NCBI RefSeq assembly: GCF_009741445.1
Contig: NZ_CP046507.1
Span: 124,001-188,000, forward strand
Source: Mycobacterium avium subsp. avium
GTDB lineage: Bacteria > Actinomycetota > Actinomycetes > Mycobacteriales > Mycobacteriaceae
Length of the DNA stretch: 64,000 nucleotides
Reading direction: 5' to 3'
Position 1 is the first letter of the stretch; each line of letters opens with the position of its first letter. The notes beneath the pieces are model-generated. The model was given only the letters and a program-made list of their open reading frames with translations. It did not search any database and had not been told where the DNA came from. Shown piece after piece: positions 21,220 to 29,552 of the stretch. The translations under genes were made by a program, and so were the position numbers.

Positions 21220-22548
21220 ATGAGCGCCGAACCGCAGCCGCGGACCGTGCCGGCGGGAGCGGCGGCGGGGCACCCCCGCCGGTCGGTGATCGAGGCGGCG
21301 TGGCGGGCGATAGGGCCCGGCGTGGAGGTGCTCAGCGCCGACGACGGCGGCCCGTTGAGCCGCACCATCAAACGCATCATCGACCCGTTGGTGTTGCGGC
21401 TGCGGTCCAACCCGGCGTATTCGGCCCCGGTCGTCACGCCCGAGACGGCCGCGGCCATGCACGAGCTGATCGTCGGCAGCGGACCCGAATTACGCGCTGC
21501 CGCAGCATGGTTCGAGGCGCTCAAGCTGGAACGACGCCGACAGCGGATCCGCACCGGCAACGCGCAGGAACTCTACTTCCCGGTCTGCTTCGAACTGGCG
21601 GTGACCAAGGGCGCGCCGCCGCCGCACGATAACGAGACGGCGGCCGCCGTGCTCGCCGACATCCACCGGGATCGCGACCGCACCGCGATCGAGGTTCTGC
21701 ACCGATACGCCGGCAACCCCGATGTCGTTGCCGCGCTGGCCGATCAGCTGCAGCGCAGCTGGCGCGACATGCGGGCCGGGCCCGTCGACACCGGCCCGTT
21801 TCTGGCGGAGCTCGCCACCGTGCTGGGGATGGCCGGAGGCCATCGCGGCGCGGCAGCCCGCCAACGCGTCTGGTCGGCGATGATCACCGACGCCACGCCC
21901 TACAATCTTGGGGCGCTGGCCCACATCGATTGCGCCTTGCTGCCCTGGTCCATCGTCGAGGTTGGGTTGAGTTCCGTTGAGCCGCAACGTGTCCCGGAGG
22001 TCGCGGCGGCCTCCGAGGGGGAGCGCCCGCTGGATCGCAGCGTGCTGGACCGGGTGCGCGCCACCCTGCGGCGCGCCCTGGACCGCGACGCGCTGCCCGA
22101 CATCCCGTTGCTGTGCGAGGAGGAGGTCGACCGGGCCTGCGCGCCCTGGGGATTGCTGGCCGAGGACAAGCAGGCCACGCTGGTGGCCGGCATCGAGGTC
22201 GCCGTGCAGCTGGCCCCGCTGGACCCGTCCGCCTGCTGCCGCGACGACCTGGCGGCGCAGATCCAGGCGCGGCTGCGCAAGGAAGCCTACGTCTTGCACG
22301 CCCGGCGCTATCTTGCCGACAACGGCCCGATCCATCCCCGCCAGCAGCAAGTGGTCGAGGACCTCGCCGCGTTCGCGCAGCCCTACCTGAGTCGGCTGTG
22401 GGCGCGGCTGCACGGGCGCGACGTGTGGCAGGAGCCCTGCGACGACGTCGACGACGTGCGGGCACTGCTCGACGGGGTGGCCCGCTCGGTGAGCCTCGAC
22501 CACCGGCAGCGGATCAAGGCGATGCTGGAATTGCAGGTGGCCGGATGA
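21220..22548 (+). CDS. Hypothetical helical protein, first of a coupled pair in the CHAT island
   Basis: A 442-residue protein, not recognised. It is predicted mainly helical, with no signal peptide or membrane segment. Conspicuous stretches are FEALKLERRRQRIRTGNAQE and LYFPVCFELAV near residues 97-130, and a Cys-containing part CEEEVDRACAPWGLL near 304-318. The C-terminus is acidic (EPCDDVDDVRALLDG). ATG 21220 was chosen; GTG 21214 (VLMSAE) is also in frame. Its stop overlaps the next start as ATGA. Both proteins probably act together, and their placement directly beside TPR-CHAT suggests a shared system, which is inference. Confidence 0.7.
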   Translation: MSAEPQPRTVPAGAAAGHPRRSVIEAAWRAIGPGVEVLSADDGGPLSRTIKRIIDPLVLRLRSNPAYSAPVVTPETAAAMHELIVGSGPELRAAAAWFEALKLERRRQRIRTGNAQELYFPVCFELAVTKGAPPPHDNETAAAVLADIHRDRDRTAIEVLHRYAGNPDVVAALADQLQRSWRDMRAGPVDTGPFLAELATVLGMAGGHRGAAARQRVWSAMITDATPYNLGALAHIDCALLPWSIVEVGLSSVEPQRVPEVAAASEGERPLDRSVLDRVRATLRRALDRDALPDIPLLCEEEVDRACAPWGLLAEDKQATLVAGIEVAVQLAPLDPSACCRDDLAAQIQARLRKEAYVLHARRYLADNGPIHPRQQQVVEDLAAFAQPYLSRLWARLHGRDVWQEPCDDVDDVRALLDGVARSVSLDHRQRIKAMLELQVAG

Positions 22549-23678
22549 GATTGGTTGCCGATTCCGGGCTTTGGACCACCGGCCGGGCAGACGTCACCGA
22601 GGAGCCGCCGCTGGTGGCCCTGCTGGAGGTCAGCGGCGCGGTGCTGTCGTGGACCCTGGACGATCCGGACGACGCGCCGCCCCGGCTCACCTTCACCGAC
22701 GTGTCGCGGGCGGACTGGTTGTGGCGGGTGCTCGGCGAAGCCGGGCATGTGGCGCTGGTGTCGGCGGTGCGGGACGCGGCCGTCCCAGCGGGCGGCATCG
22801 AGCTTGCCGGCGTCGACGTCGCGCCGGGCGCGCTGGCCCCGCTGCGCAGGCTGGCCACCGGTCACTGGTTGCGCCGCTGGTGGCCGGCCAGCAGGCAGGA
22901 CGGCATCGCGGGCCTGGACCGTGCCCTACTGGACGCCGAGCTCGCGCTGCTGACCGCGGGTGCGCAGCACTTCTTCCCCGACGACACCCTGGACTCCGAC
23001 GTGGCCGGGCTGCTGGCGCCGCACGCCACCGCGCTGCTGGGCCATCTCGTCAGCCCCGATCCGCGGGTGGCGGACCTGGTGCGCGCGAGCGCCGGCCTGG
23101 CCGACGGCATCGGCGTGGACGCCGGGCGATGGCCGGAACTGCTTGCCGCGCTTGATGATTCGAGTCTGGTCGTGGCGCCGAGCGATCGGCGCGACGACTA
23201 CGCGCTGGCCGCCGGCGCCGGAGCCGGGCCCCGCGCGGCGGCCATCGCCCGCGGCGTCGCATCCGTCGCCTGGTCGGGGGTGCCGCCCGGTGTCTTCGAT
23301 GCGGCCGAGGACACCGTCGGCTGGAGCATCCGGGTCGACGGTTCGGCCGTCGTCGCCGTCGTGCAGGCCGACGTCATCGGACCGGACCCGGCCACCGGGA
23401 TCGCGGTGCGGCTGCGCTCGGCCGCCGTCGAGGGTGCGGGCGCCCTGGACGCCGCCGGCCGCGCGACCTTCCCGCTGACCGGCGCCCGCGGGGCACTGAC
23501 CGAGTCGGCGGCCTGGGGCCACGACTGGTCGGCGACCGAGGTGCACGTCGGCGCCGCGGTGTCGACCGAGTCGCCGCACACCCGCGAGCGGGTGCGCCGG
23601 TGGGCGCGGGCACGGCTGGAGTCGCCGCCCCGGGACGCCTTCCTGGCCGAAAGATTGGCCGCCGAATCTGCCTATTAG
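22545..23678 (+). CDS. Hypothetical protein, second of the coupled pair
   Basis: A 377-residue protein, not recognised. The first 60 residues are strand-like (PLVALLEVSGAVLSWTLDD), then a Trp/Arg-rich segment HWLRRWWPASR near 106-116, a helical middle, and beta-rich stretches from about 260 (GWSIRVDGSAVVAVVQADVI; VRLRSAAVEG) towards a helical basic end (RERVRRWARARLE). There is no signal peptide. It starts at ATG 22545 overlapping the previous stop by 4 nt and ends 38 nt before the DapB-like gene. It marks the right edge of the accessory island. Confidence 0.7.
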   Translation: MRLVADSGLWTTGRADVTEEPPLVALLEVSGAVLSWTLDDPDDAPPRLTFTDVSRADWLWRVLGEAGHVALVSAVRDAAVPAGGIELAGVDVAPGALAPLRRLATGHWLRRWWPASRQDGIAGLDRALLDAELALLTAGAQHFFPDDTLDSDVAGLLAPHATALLGHLVSPDPRVADLVRASAGLADGIGVDAGRWPELLAALDDSSLVVAPSDRRDDYALAAGAGAGPRAAAIARGVASVAWSGVPPGVFDAAEDTVGWSIRVDGSAVVAVVQADVIGPDPATGIAVRLRSAAVEGAGALDAAGRATFPLTGARGALTESAAWGHDWSATEVHVGAAVSTESPHTRERVRRWARARLESPPRDAFLAERLAAESAY

Positions 23679-23716
23679 GCCTACTAAGAACCCCGCCGAT
23701 TCCCTATGCTGAGCGA

Positions 23717-24784
23717 GTGCCAAACACCTATCGAGTGGTTCAGTGGAACACCGGCAATGTCGGCAAGAGCTCGCTGAAGTCGATCGTCACCAACCCCACG
23801 CTGGAACTGGTGGGCTGCTATGCCTGGTCGGCGGAGAAGGTCGGCCGCGACGCCGGTGAGCTGGTCGGCATCCCGCCGCTGGGGGTCGCGGCCACCAACG
23901 ACGTCGACGAGCTGCTGGCCCTCAAGCCGGACTGCGTGGTCTACAACCCGATGTGGATCGACGTCGACGAACTGGTCCGCATCCTGTCCGCCGGCGTCAA
24001 CGTGGTGACCACGGCGTCGTTCATCACCGGCGGAAACCTCGGCGACGGCCGGGACCGGATCCTGCAGGCCTGCCAGCAGGGCGGCGCCACCATCTTCGGC
24101 TCCGGCGTCAGCCCGGGTTTCGCCGAGCTGCTGGCCATCGTGTCGGCGATGGTGTGCAACCGGATCGACAAGGTCACCGTCAACGAGGCCGCCGACACCA
24201 CCTTCTACGACTCGCCGGAGACCGAGAAGCCGGTCGGCTTCGGCCAGCCCATCGACCACCCGGACCTGCCGGCGATGGCGGCCAAAGGCACGGCCATCTT
24301 CGGCGAGGCCGTCCGGCTGGTGGGCGACGCACTCGGCGTGGAGCTCGACGACGTGCGCTGCGTGGCCGAGTTCGCCCAGACCACCGAGGACCTGGTGATG
24401 GCGTCCTGGACCATTCCCGCGGGGCACGTCGCGGGCACCTACATCAGCTGGCAGGGCATCGTCGGCGACCAGGTGCTGATCGACTTGAACGTGCGGTGGC
24501 GCAAGGGACAGACGCTGGACCCGGACTGGAAGATCGAGCAGGACGGCTGGGTCATCCAGATCGACGGGCAGCCCACCGTGACCACCAAGGTGGGCTTCCT
24601 GCCGCCGCCGTACTTCGAGGCCACCACGATCGAGGAGTTCATGGACCTCGGTCACATCATGACGGCGATGCCGGCCATCAACGCGATCCCGGCCGTGGTC
24701 GCCGCGGCGCCCGGCATCGCCAGCTACGCCGACCTTCCGCTGACACTGCCCCGCGGCAACGCGCACGTCGCCGGCCGGCCATAG
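23717..24784 (+). CDS. DapB-like NAD(P)-dependent dehydrogenase (paralogue 1)
   Basis: A 355-residue protein with a DapB/amine-dehydrogenase-type Rossmann N-terminus: YRVVQWNTGNVGKSSLK, then DCVVYNPMWIDVDELVRIL and NVVTTASFITGG. It is much longer than true DapB (about 245 residues) and lacks the DAP-binding signature I expect there, so lysine biosynthesis is unlikely. Relatives are annotated as dihydrodipicolinate-reductase-like or 2,4-diaminopentanoate dehydrogenase-like; substrate unknown. GTG at 23717 (VPNTYRVVQW) is used because it aligns with the paralogue's MSSPSKLRVIQW. About 359 residues of the gene at 40035 are homologous along their whole length. Confidence 0.82.
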   Translation: MPNTYRVVQWNTGNVGKSSLKSIVTNPTLELVGCYAWSAEKVGRDAGELVGIPPLGVAATNDVDELLALKPDCVVYNPMWIDVDELVRILSAGVNVVTTASFITGGNLGDGRDRILQACQQGGATIFGSGVSPGFAELLAIVSAMVCNRIDKVTVNEAADTTFYDSPETEKPVGFGQPIDHPDLPAMAAKGTAIFGEAVRLVGDALGVELDDVRCVAEFAQTTEDLVMASWTIPAGHVAGTYISWQGIVGDQVLIDLNVRWRKGQTLDPDWKIEQDGWVIQIDGQPTVTTKVGFLPPPYFEATTIEEFMDLGHIMTAMPAINAIPAVVAAAPGIASYADLPLTLPRGNAHVAGRP

Positions 24785-24799
24785 CGCCGCCGGTAGCCA

Positions 24800-24961
24800 T
24801 CAGTCGGCGCGCTCCGGCGGCTCGGGATCGCCGGACCGATCGGGCGGCGACTCGTTCAGATAGCGCCGCAGCCGCAGCAGCTGATTGACGACGATGCCGA
24901 TGCCCAGCAGCATCAGGCCCGCCACCACTGCCACCACGATCGCGGTGCTCACGGGGTCCAT
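24800..24961 (-). CDS. Small single-pass membrane protein
   Basis: A 53-codon gene. Residues 6-28 form one transmembrane helix (AIVVAVVAGLMLLGIGIVV), followed by a basic patch (RLRRYL) and an acidic/proline tail ending PEPPERAD, suggesting the N-terminus is outside. ATG is at 24961. It converges on the DapB-like gene and is divergent from the cutinase by 51 bp. The long in-frame continuation upstream to 26083 is the antisense shadow of the cutinase and epimerase genes. Function unknown. Confidence 0.6.
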   Translation of the reverse strand: MDPVSTAIVVAVVAGLMLLGIGIVVNQLLRLRRYLNESPPDRSGDPEPPERAD

Positions 24962-25012
24962 GATGGCAGGGCCGGGTTTGCGAATCCGCGTTTGCCGGGT
25001 AGAAAGCAGGCC

Positions 25013-25705
25013 ATGAGCTTCCAGGTGCGGGCGGCGTTGACTGTCCTGACGGCCGCGGCGGCACTCTGCGTCGCGCCGATGCCGGGCGCGCCGGCGGCCG
25101 GCGCCGATCCGTGCCCGGACGTGGAAGTGGTGTTCGCCCGCGGCTCCGGGGAGCCACCCGGCATCGGCGGCATCGGTCAGCCCTTCGTGGACGCGTTGCG
25201 CTCGCAGATCGGCTCGCGATCGCTGGCCGTGTACGCGGTGAAATACCCTGCCAGCACTGACTTTTCCAATCCCGATTTCCCGGCCACCGTGATCGACGGA
25301 ATCCGCGACGCCAGTTCGCATCTCGAGTCGATGGTGGCCAGTTGCCCCAACACCCGGGAGGTGCTGGGCGGCTACTCGCAGGGCGCCGCGGTGGCCGGCT
25401 ACACCACGTCGGCGGCCGTGCCCCCGGGCGTGCCCGCCTCCGCGGTGCCCCCGCCGATGCCGCCCGAGGTCGCCAAACACGTCGCCGCGGTCACGCTGTT
25501 CGGCACGCCGTCGGGCCAGTTCCTGCAGAAGTATCACGCGCCGCCGTTGGCCATCGGCCCGCTGTATCAGCCCAAGACGCTGCAGCTGTGCGCCGTCGGC
25601 GACCCGATCTGCGGCACCGGCGGCGACGACCTGGCCGCGCACACGTCGTATCCGGTGAACGGCATGACGAACCAGGCCGCCCAATACGTCTTTAGCCACC
25701 TGTAG
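25013..25705 (+). CDS. Secreted cutinase (Cut5 position)
   Basis: Serine esterase of the cutinase family, 230 residues. The signal peptide covers about 1-31 (ALTVLTAAAALCVAPMPGAP, cleavage after AGA). The catalytic triad is Ser122 in LGGYSQGAAV, Asp197 in AVGDPICG and His210 in DDLAAHTSY; disulfide cysteines Cys34/Cys111 and Cys193/Cys200 are present. It probably hydrolyses ester or phospholipid bonds at the cell surface. It occupies the place of M. tuberculosis cut5, which I recall as two fragments (Rv3724A/B); here the frame is intact. ATG 25013 follows AAAGCAGG. It precedes an Rv3725-like gene. Confidence 0.93.
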   Translation: MSFQVRAALTVLTAAAALCVAPMPGAPAAGADPCPDVEVVFARGSGEPPGIGGIGQPFVDALRSQIGSRSLAVYAVKYPASTDFSNPDFPATVIDGIRDASSHLESMVASCPNTREVLGGYSQGAAVAGYTTSAAVPPGVPASAVPPPMPPEVAKHVAAVTLFGTPSGQFLQKYHAPPLAIGPLYQPKTLQLCAVGDPICGTGGDDLAAHTSYPVNGMTNQAAQYVFSHL

Positions 25706-25727
25706 CGGCCCTGGGAGAATGCGGGCC

Positions 25728-26711
25728 ATGCGGGTTCTCATCACGGGCGGTACTGGATTCGTCGGCGGGTGGACCGCCAAGGCCATCTCCGATGCCGGGC
25801 ATTCGATCCGGTTCCTGGTGCGAAACCCGGGCAAGCTGCAGACCTCGGTCGCCAAACTGGGCGTCGACGTGTCGGACTTCGCCGTCGCCGACATCACCGA
25901 TCGCGTCGCGGTGCGCGAGGCGTTGCAGGGCTGCGACGCCGTGGTGCACAGCGCCGCCCTGGTCGCCACCGACCCGCGCCAGACGGCCGAGATGCTCGCC
26001 ACCAACATGCAGGGCGCCCAGAACGTGCTGGGCCAGTCCGTCGAGCTGGGCCTGGATCCCATCGTCCACGTGTCGAGCTTCACCGCGCTGTTCCATCCGG
26101 ACCTGGAGACGCTGACGGCGGAGTTGCCGGTGGTCGGTGGGGCCGACGGCTACGGCACGTCCAAGGCGCAGGTGGAGATCTATGCCCGAGGGCTGCAGGA
26201 TGCGGGCGCGCCGGTGAACATCACCTACCCGGGCATGGTGCTCGGCCCGCCGGTCGGCGACCAGTTCGGCGAGGCGGGTGAGGGCGTGCGGGCCGCCCTG
26301 CAGATGCACGCGATCCCGGGCCGCAGCGCGGCGTGGCTGATCGTCGACGTCCGCGATCTGGCGGCGCTGCATGCGGCGCTGCTGGAGCCCGGCCGCGGGC
26401 CGCGCCGCTACACCGCCGGCGGGCACCGGGTTCCCGCGAGCGACCTCGCTGCCCTGCTCGGCGAGGTGGCCGGCACGCCGATGGTCGCCGTCCCGATCCC
26501 GGACACCGCGCTGCGCGTCGCGGGCGCGGTGCTGGACCGGGCCGGCCGTTTCCTGCCGTTCGAGACCCCGTTCACCTGGGCGGGCATGCAGTACTACACC
26601 CAGATGCCGGCATCGGACGACTCGCCGAGCGAACGGGAACTCGGCATCACCTATCGGGATCCCCGGCAGACCCTGGCGGACACCTTCGCGGCCCTTTCCG
26701 CCACCTCATGA
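25728..26711 (+). CDS. NAD-dependent epimerase/dehydratase (Rv3725 type)
   Basis: An extended-SDR protein of 327 residues. The Rossmann motif is TGGTGFVGGW at about 7-16, and the SDR active site reads YGTSKAQVE with Ser in HVSSFTAL. The C-terminal region (GHRVPASDLAALLGEVAG, ELGITYRDPRQTL) is like NAD-dependent nucleoside-sugar or 3-beta-hydroxysteroid dehydrogenase-type enzymes; substrate unknown. ATG 25728 is chosen over 25719 because GGGAG at 25713-25717 is then correctly spaced. Its stop overlaps the TetR start (ATGA), so regulator and enzyme are cotranscribed. Confidence 0.88.
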   Translation: MRVLITGGTGFVGGWTAKAISDAGHSIRFLVRNPGKLQTSVAKLGVDVSDFAVADITDRVAVREALQGCDAVVHSAALVATDPRQTAEMLATNMQGAQNVLGQSVELGLDPIVHVSSFTALFHPDLETLTAELPVVGGADGYGTSKAQVEIYARGLQDAGAPVNITYPGMVLGPPVGDQFGEAGEGVRAALQMHAIPGRSAAWLIVDVRDLAALHAALLEPGRGPRRYTAGGHRVPASDLAALLGEVAGTPMVAVPIPDTALRVAGAVLDRAGRFLPFETPFTWAGMQYYTQMPASDDSPSERELGITYRDPRQTLADTFAALSATS

Positions 26712-27283
26712 CCCGACGGCCCCACCCGGGCGACTCCACCACCCGTGACCTGCTCATCGACGCGACCATCAAGGTGATGGTCGAGGACGGGTACGCCGCG
26801 GCGACCTCGCGCCGGGTGGCCGCCGAGGCCGGGGTGAAACCGGCGCTGGTGCACTACTACTTCCCCACCATGGACGAGCTGTATCTGGACGTCTTCCGGC
26901 GCGGCGCGGCCGCCTACCAGGAACGCCAGACCCGGGCGTTGACCTCCGACCGCCCGCTGCACGCCCTCTGGGACACCCTGATCGAGCCGAAGGACACCCG
27001 GCTGCTGCTGGAGTTCATGGGACTCGCCAACCACCGCAAGGCGATTCGCGCCGAGTTGGCGGCCTGGTTCGGGCGCTGGCGCGATACCCAGATCACCGCG
27101 CTGAACTCCATCGTCCGCGAACACGACATGGACGCCGGCGAATTTCCGCCGGCCGGCATCGCGGTCATCCTGGCCGCGATCGGGCGCATGCTGATCCTCG
27201 AAGATGCCCTCGGCGCCACCGCCGGACACGACGCGGCCGTCGCACTGGTCAACCGGTTCATCGACCGGTTCGAGTTGCCCTGA
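26708..27283 (+). CDS. TetR-family transcriptional regulator
   Basis: A 191-residue repressor-type protein. The N-terminal HTH runs ATIKVMVEDGYAAATSRRVAA at about 18-38 (two pieces) followed by the recognition helix AGVKPALVHYYFPTMDELYL; the C-terminal ligand domain is helical. The ATG overlaps the epimerase stop. It converges on the P450 gene with 4 bp between stops. The perfect 16-bp palindrome in front of that P450 (28554-28569) is a possible target, since TetR genes often control neighbours; that link is inferred. Confidence 0.92.
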   Translation: MTRRPHPGDSTTRDLLIDATIKVMVEDGYAAATSRRVAAEAGVKPALVHYYFPTMDELYLDVFRRGAAAYQERQTRALTSDRPLHALWDTLIEPKDTRLLLEFMGLANHRKAIRAELAAWFGRWRDTQITALNSIVREHDMDAGEFPPAGIAVILAAIGRMLILEDALGATAGHDAAVALVNRFIDRFELP

Positions 27284-27287
27284 CGGT

Positions 27288-28490
27288 TCAGGGCACCACG
27301 ATCCGCAGCCGCTCCCAGCCCCGCACGGTCGACGTCGACGCCAATTGCGCTGTGTCGTAATCGATGTCCCATTCGGGCCATCGGTTTAGCAGCTCGTCCA
27401 GCGCCACCCGCCCCTCCAGCCGGGCCAGGTTGGCCCCCAGGCAGTAGTGCACGCCCTTGCCGAAGGTGATGTGCGAGATGTTGTCCCGGTGGATGTTGAA
27501 GGTGTCCGGGTCGGTGTAGCGGCGCGGGTCACGGTTGGCGGCGCCGAACAGCAGCAGCATGGCGCTGCCGGCCGGCACGGTGGTGCCGTAGCACTCGAAA
27601 TCGGCCGCCATCCAGCGGGCGACGTGCGGCCCGGTGGGTTCGAAGCGCAGCGTCTCGTCGACGGTGCGGGTCAGCAGGGACCGATCCCGGTACACCTCGC
27701 GGCGCTGGTCGGGGTGTTCGGCGAGAACCTTTGCCAGCCAGCCGATCAGCCGCCCGGTGGTCTCGTTGCCCGCGCCGGCGACCACCTGGGTGTAGTGCAG
27801 CACCTCCTTGCGGGTCAGCTTGCGCCGCACCCCGTCCTCGTCGTCGAACTCGACGTTGAGCAGTGTCGTCATCAGGTCGTCGGAGGGATTCTTGGATCGC
27901 CATTCGACGTAGTCGGCATAGATTCGGCCGTCGGCGATGGAGTCGGCGTCGGCGACCCGCAGCGGCGCACCCGGCTTGGTGCGCAGGTTGGCGTCGTTGG
28001 CGTCGCGCACCGAAACCTGTTCGGACTCAGGGATTCCCAACAACATCCCGATCACCCGCATCGGCATCATCGACGCCAGCTCGGCGATGATGTCGAAGCT
28101 CGAGGAGCCGACCAGCGGATCCAGGCACCGAATGCAGTATTGCCGGATCTGGTCTTCCAGCGCGGCCATCCGGCGCGGGGTGAACACCCGCGACATCAGG
28201 CCGCGCAGCACGGTGTGCTCGGGCGGGTCCTGGAACATCATGACGCCGCCGGGCATGTCGAACTTCGACTGGATCAGCTCCAGGATGTCGCTGCGACGGT
28301 TGGAGAACACCTGCCAGTTCGCCAGCGCCCGTTCCACATCGGAATGCCGTGACAGCGCCCAGAAGTCGTACCGCTCGTTGTAGTAGATCGGCGCCTCTTC
28401 GCGCAGCCGCGCGTACGTCGGGTAGGGGTCGGTGATGATGCCGATGTCGTAGGGGTCGTAGTACACGGCCGTGTCGTTCGCGACGGTCAT
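27288..28490 (-). CDS. Cytochrome P450
   Basis: A 400-residue soluble bacterial P450. The heme ligand is Cys350 in FGKGVHYCLG, the I-helix oxygen-activation motif AGAGNETT at 238-245 and the K-helix ExxR (ETLR) at 279-282. It needs a ferredoxin and reductase that are not next to it. The start ATG at 28490 (MTVANDTAVYYDPYD) is well supported by the typical length. It is transcribed away from a membrane protein gene across 228 bp containing a 16-bp palindrome. I cannot assign a CYP family or substrate; lipid, steroid or terpenoid oxidation is usual. Confidence 0.94.
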   Translation of the reverse strand: MTVANDTAVYYDPYDIGIITDPYPTYARLREEAPIYYNERYDFWALSRHSDVERALANWQVFSNRRSDILELIQSKFDMPGGVMMFQDPPEHTVLRGLMSRVFTPRRMAALEDQIRQYCIRCLDPLVGSSSFDIIAELASMMPMRVIGMLLGIPESEQVSVRDANDANLRTKPGAPLRVADADSIADGRIYADYVEWRSKNPSDDLMTTLLNVEFDDEDGVRRKLTRKEVLHYTQVVAGAGNETTGRLIGWLAKVLAEHPDQRREVYRDRSLLTRTVDETLRFEPTGPHVARWMAADFECYGTTVPAGSAMLLLFGAANRDPRRYTDPDTFNIHRDNISHITFGKGVHYCLGANLARLEGRVALDELLNRWPEWDIDYDTAQLASTSTVRGWERLRIVVP

Positions 28491-28553
28491 CGATGCATGC
28501 CCTTATTGACCTTGCCGTCCAGCCGGCCCATGCCAACCTCCACCGATCGGATG

Positions 28554-28569
28554 TTGGGCGATCGCCCAA
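28554..28569. promoter_or_regulatory. Perfect 16-bp palindrome upstream of P450, operator candidate
   Basis: TTGGGCGATCGCCCAA is a perfect dyad located 64 bp in front of the P450 start and about 150 bp before the divergent membrane gene. It is the size and symmetry of a TetR-family operator, and the nearby tetR at 26708 is a candidate. The rest of the 228-bp gap shows no gene. Confidence 0.55.
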
Positions 28570-28718
28570 ATTTGTGCCGCAGGCCATGTCTAGCAGCATC
28601 GCGTCGAGTCCGTCAAGACGCCGCGGGCGGGCACCGATCTGTGAAGATTTGCGGCATCGGTGTGAAGGCTTCGTTAAGAACGAGGCACCGGCCGGCCCGG
28701 ACCGGCACCGTAACAGGC

Positions 28719-29552
28719 ATGACGGTCGTCGAGTTCACCGGCGGCGCCGCGCCGCGGGGTGCGCTGCCGCGCCGGTCCACGCTGCCCGGCCCGGGTTCGG
28801 TGCGGGTCACCGCCGCGTACGCGGCCGCGCTGCTGGTGGTCTATCTGGTCCTGGCGGCGCTGGGGCCGCACGCCCGCCAGGTCGCCGTCAGCCGGATGAG
28901 CACCAACGTGCACAACCTCGGGCGGGGCCAGCTGGGCACCTTGATCGGCAGCGCGTTCGTCGACGACGGCGGTCAGCTGTTCTTCTGGCTGCCCGGCCTG
29001 GTCTGCTTGTTGGCGCTGGGCGAGCTGCTGTGGCGCAGCAAGGGGCTGCTGGTCACCTTCGCCGTCGGCCACATCGGCGCCACGATGATCGTGGCGGTCG
29101 GGCTGGTCGCCGCCATCGAATCCGGCATGCTCCCGGCCTCGGTGGCCCGCGCCAGCGACGTGGGGATCAGCTACGGCGCGATGTGCGTGCTCGGCGCCAT
29201 CACCGCGGCGCTGCCGGTGCGCTGGCGCGGCGTGTGGGCCGGTTGGTGGTTGGGCACGGCGGTGGTGGCGACGGTGGGTGCGGACTTCACCGCCGTCGGC
29301 CACGTGGTGGCGCTGCTGCTCGGCATCGGCCTGTCGTTCCGGCTGCGGTCCACGGCCAGCTGGACGCCCGTCCACCTGGCGTTGCTGTGCGTCGGTGCCA
29401 CGTTCGGCTATCTGCTGCTGGCCGGGGCGGCGTCGATGGCGCCGATCGGCGGGCTGGCGGGCGCGTTCATCGGTGTGCTGGCGCGCCGCCCGCTAGCCGG
29501 ACAGCCCGACGAGCGCGTCGACGTGGTAGCGGCTGGCCGTCCAGGGCGGTGA
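28719..29552 (+). CDS. Rhomboid-like integral membrane protein
   Basis: A 277-residue protein with about six to seven hydrophobic helices, beginning with TAAYAAALLVVYLVLAAL near 31-48. It resembles rhomboid proteases: Ser151 in GISYGAMCV takes the place of the GxSG serine, and His195 in [11 protein letters not shown] that of the second catalytic residue. The canonical second Gly directly after Ser is replaced by Tyr, so proteolytic activity is uncertain. A further His118 lies in a membrane helix. ATG 28719 begins MTVVEFTGG. It converges on and overlaps the opposing GH172-like gene by 60 bp, which is unusual. Role unknown. Confidence 0.72.
   Translation: MTVVEFTGGAAPRGALPRRSTLPGPGSVRVTAAYAAALLVVYLVLAALGPHARQVAVSRMSTNVHNLGRGQLGTLIGSAFVDDGGQLFFWLPGLVCLLALGELLWRSKGLLVTFAVGHIGATMIVAVGLVAAIESGMLPASVARASDVGISYGAMCVLGAITAALPVRWRGVWAGWWLGTAVVATVGADFTAVGHVVALLLGIGLSFRLRSTASWTPVHLALLCVGATFGYLLLAGAASMAPIGGLAGAFIGVLARRPLAGQPDERVDVVAAGRPGR

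Noticed and set aside
24962..26083. Leftward 427-codon frame that continues the small membrane gene
   Set aside because: The upstream portion is antisense to the cutinase and epimerase; only the last 53 codons form a coherent membrane protein.
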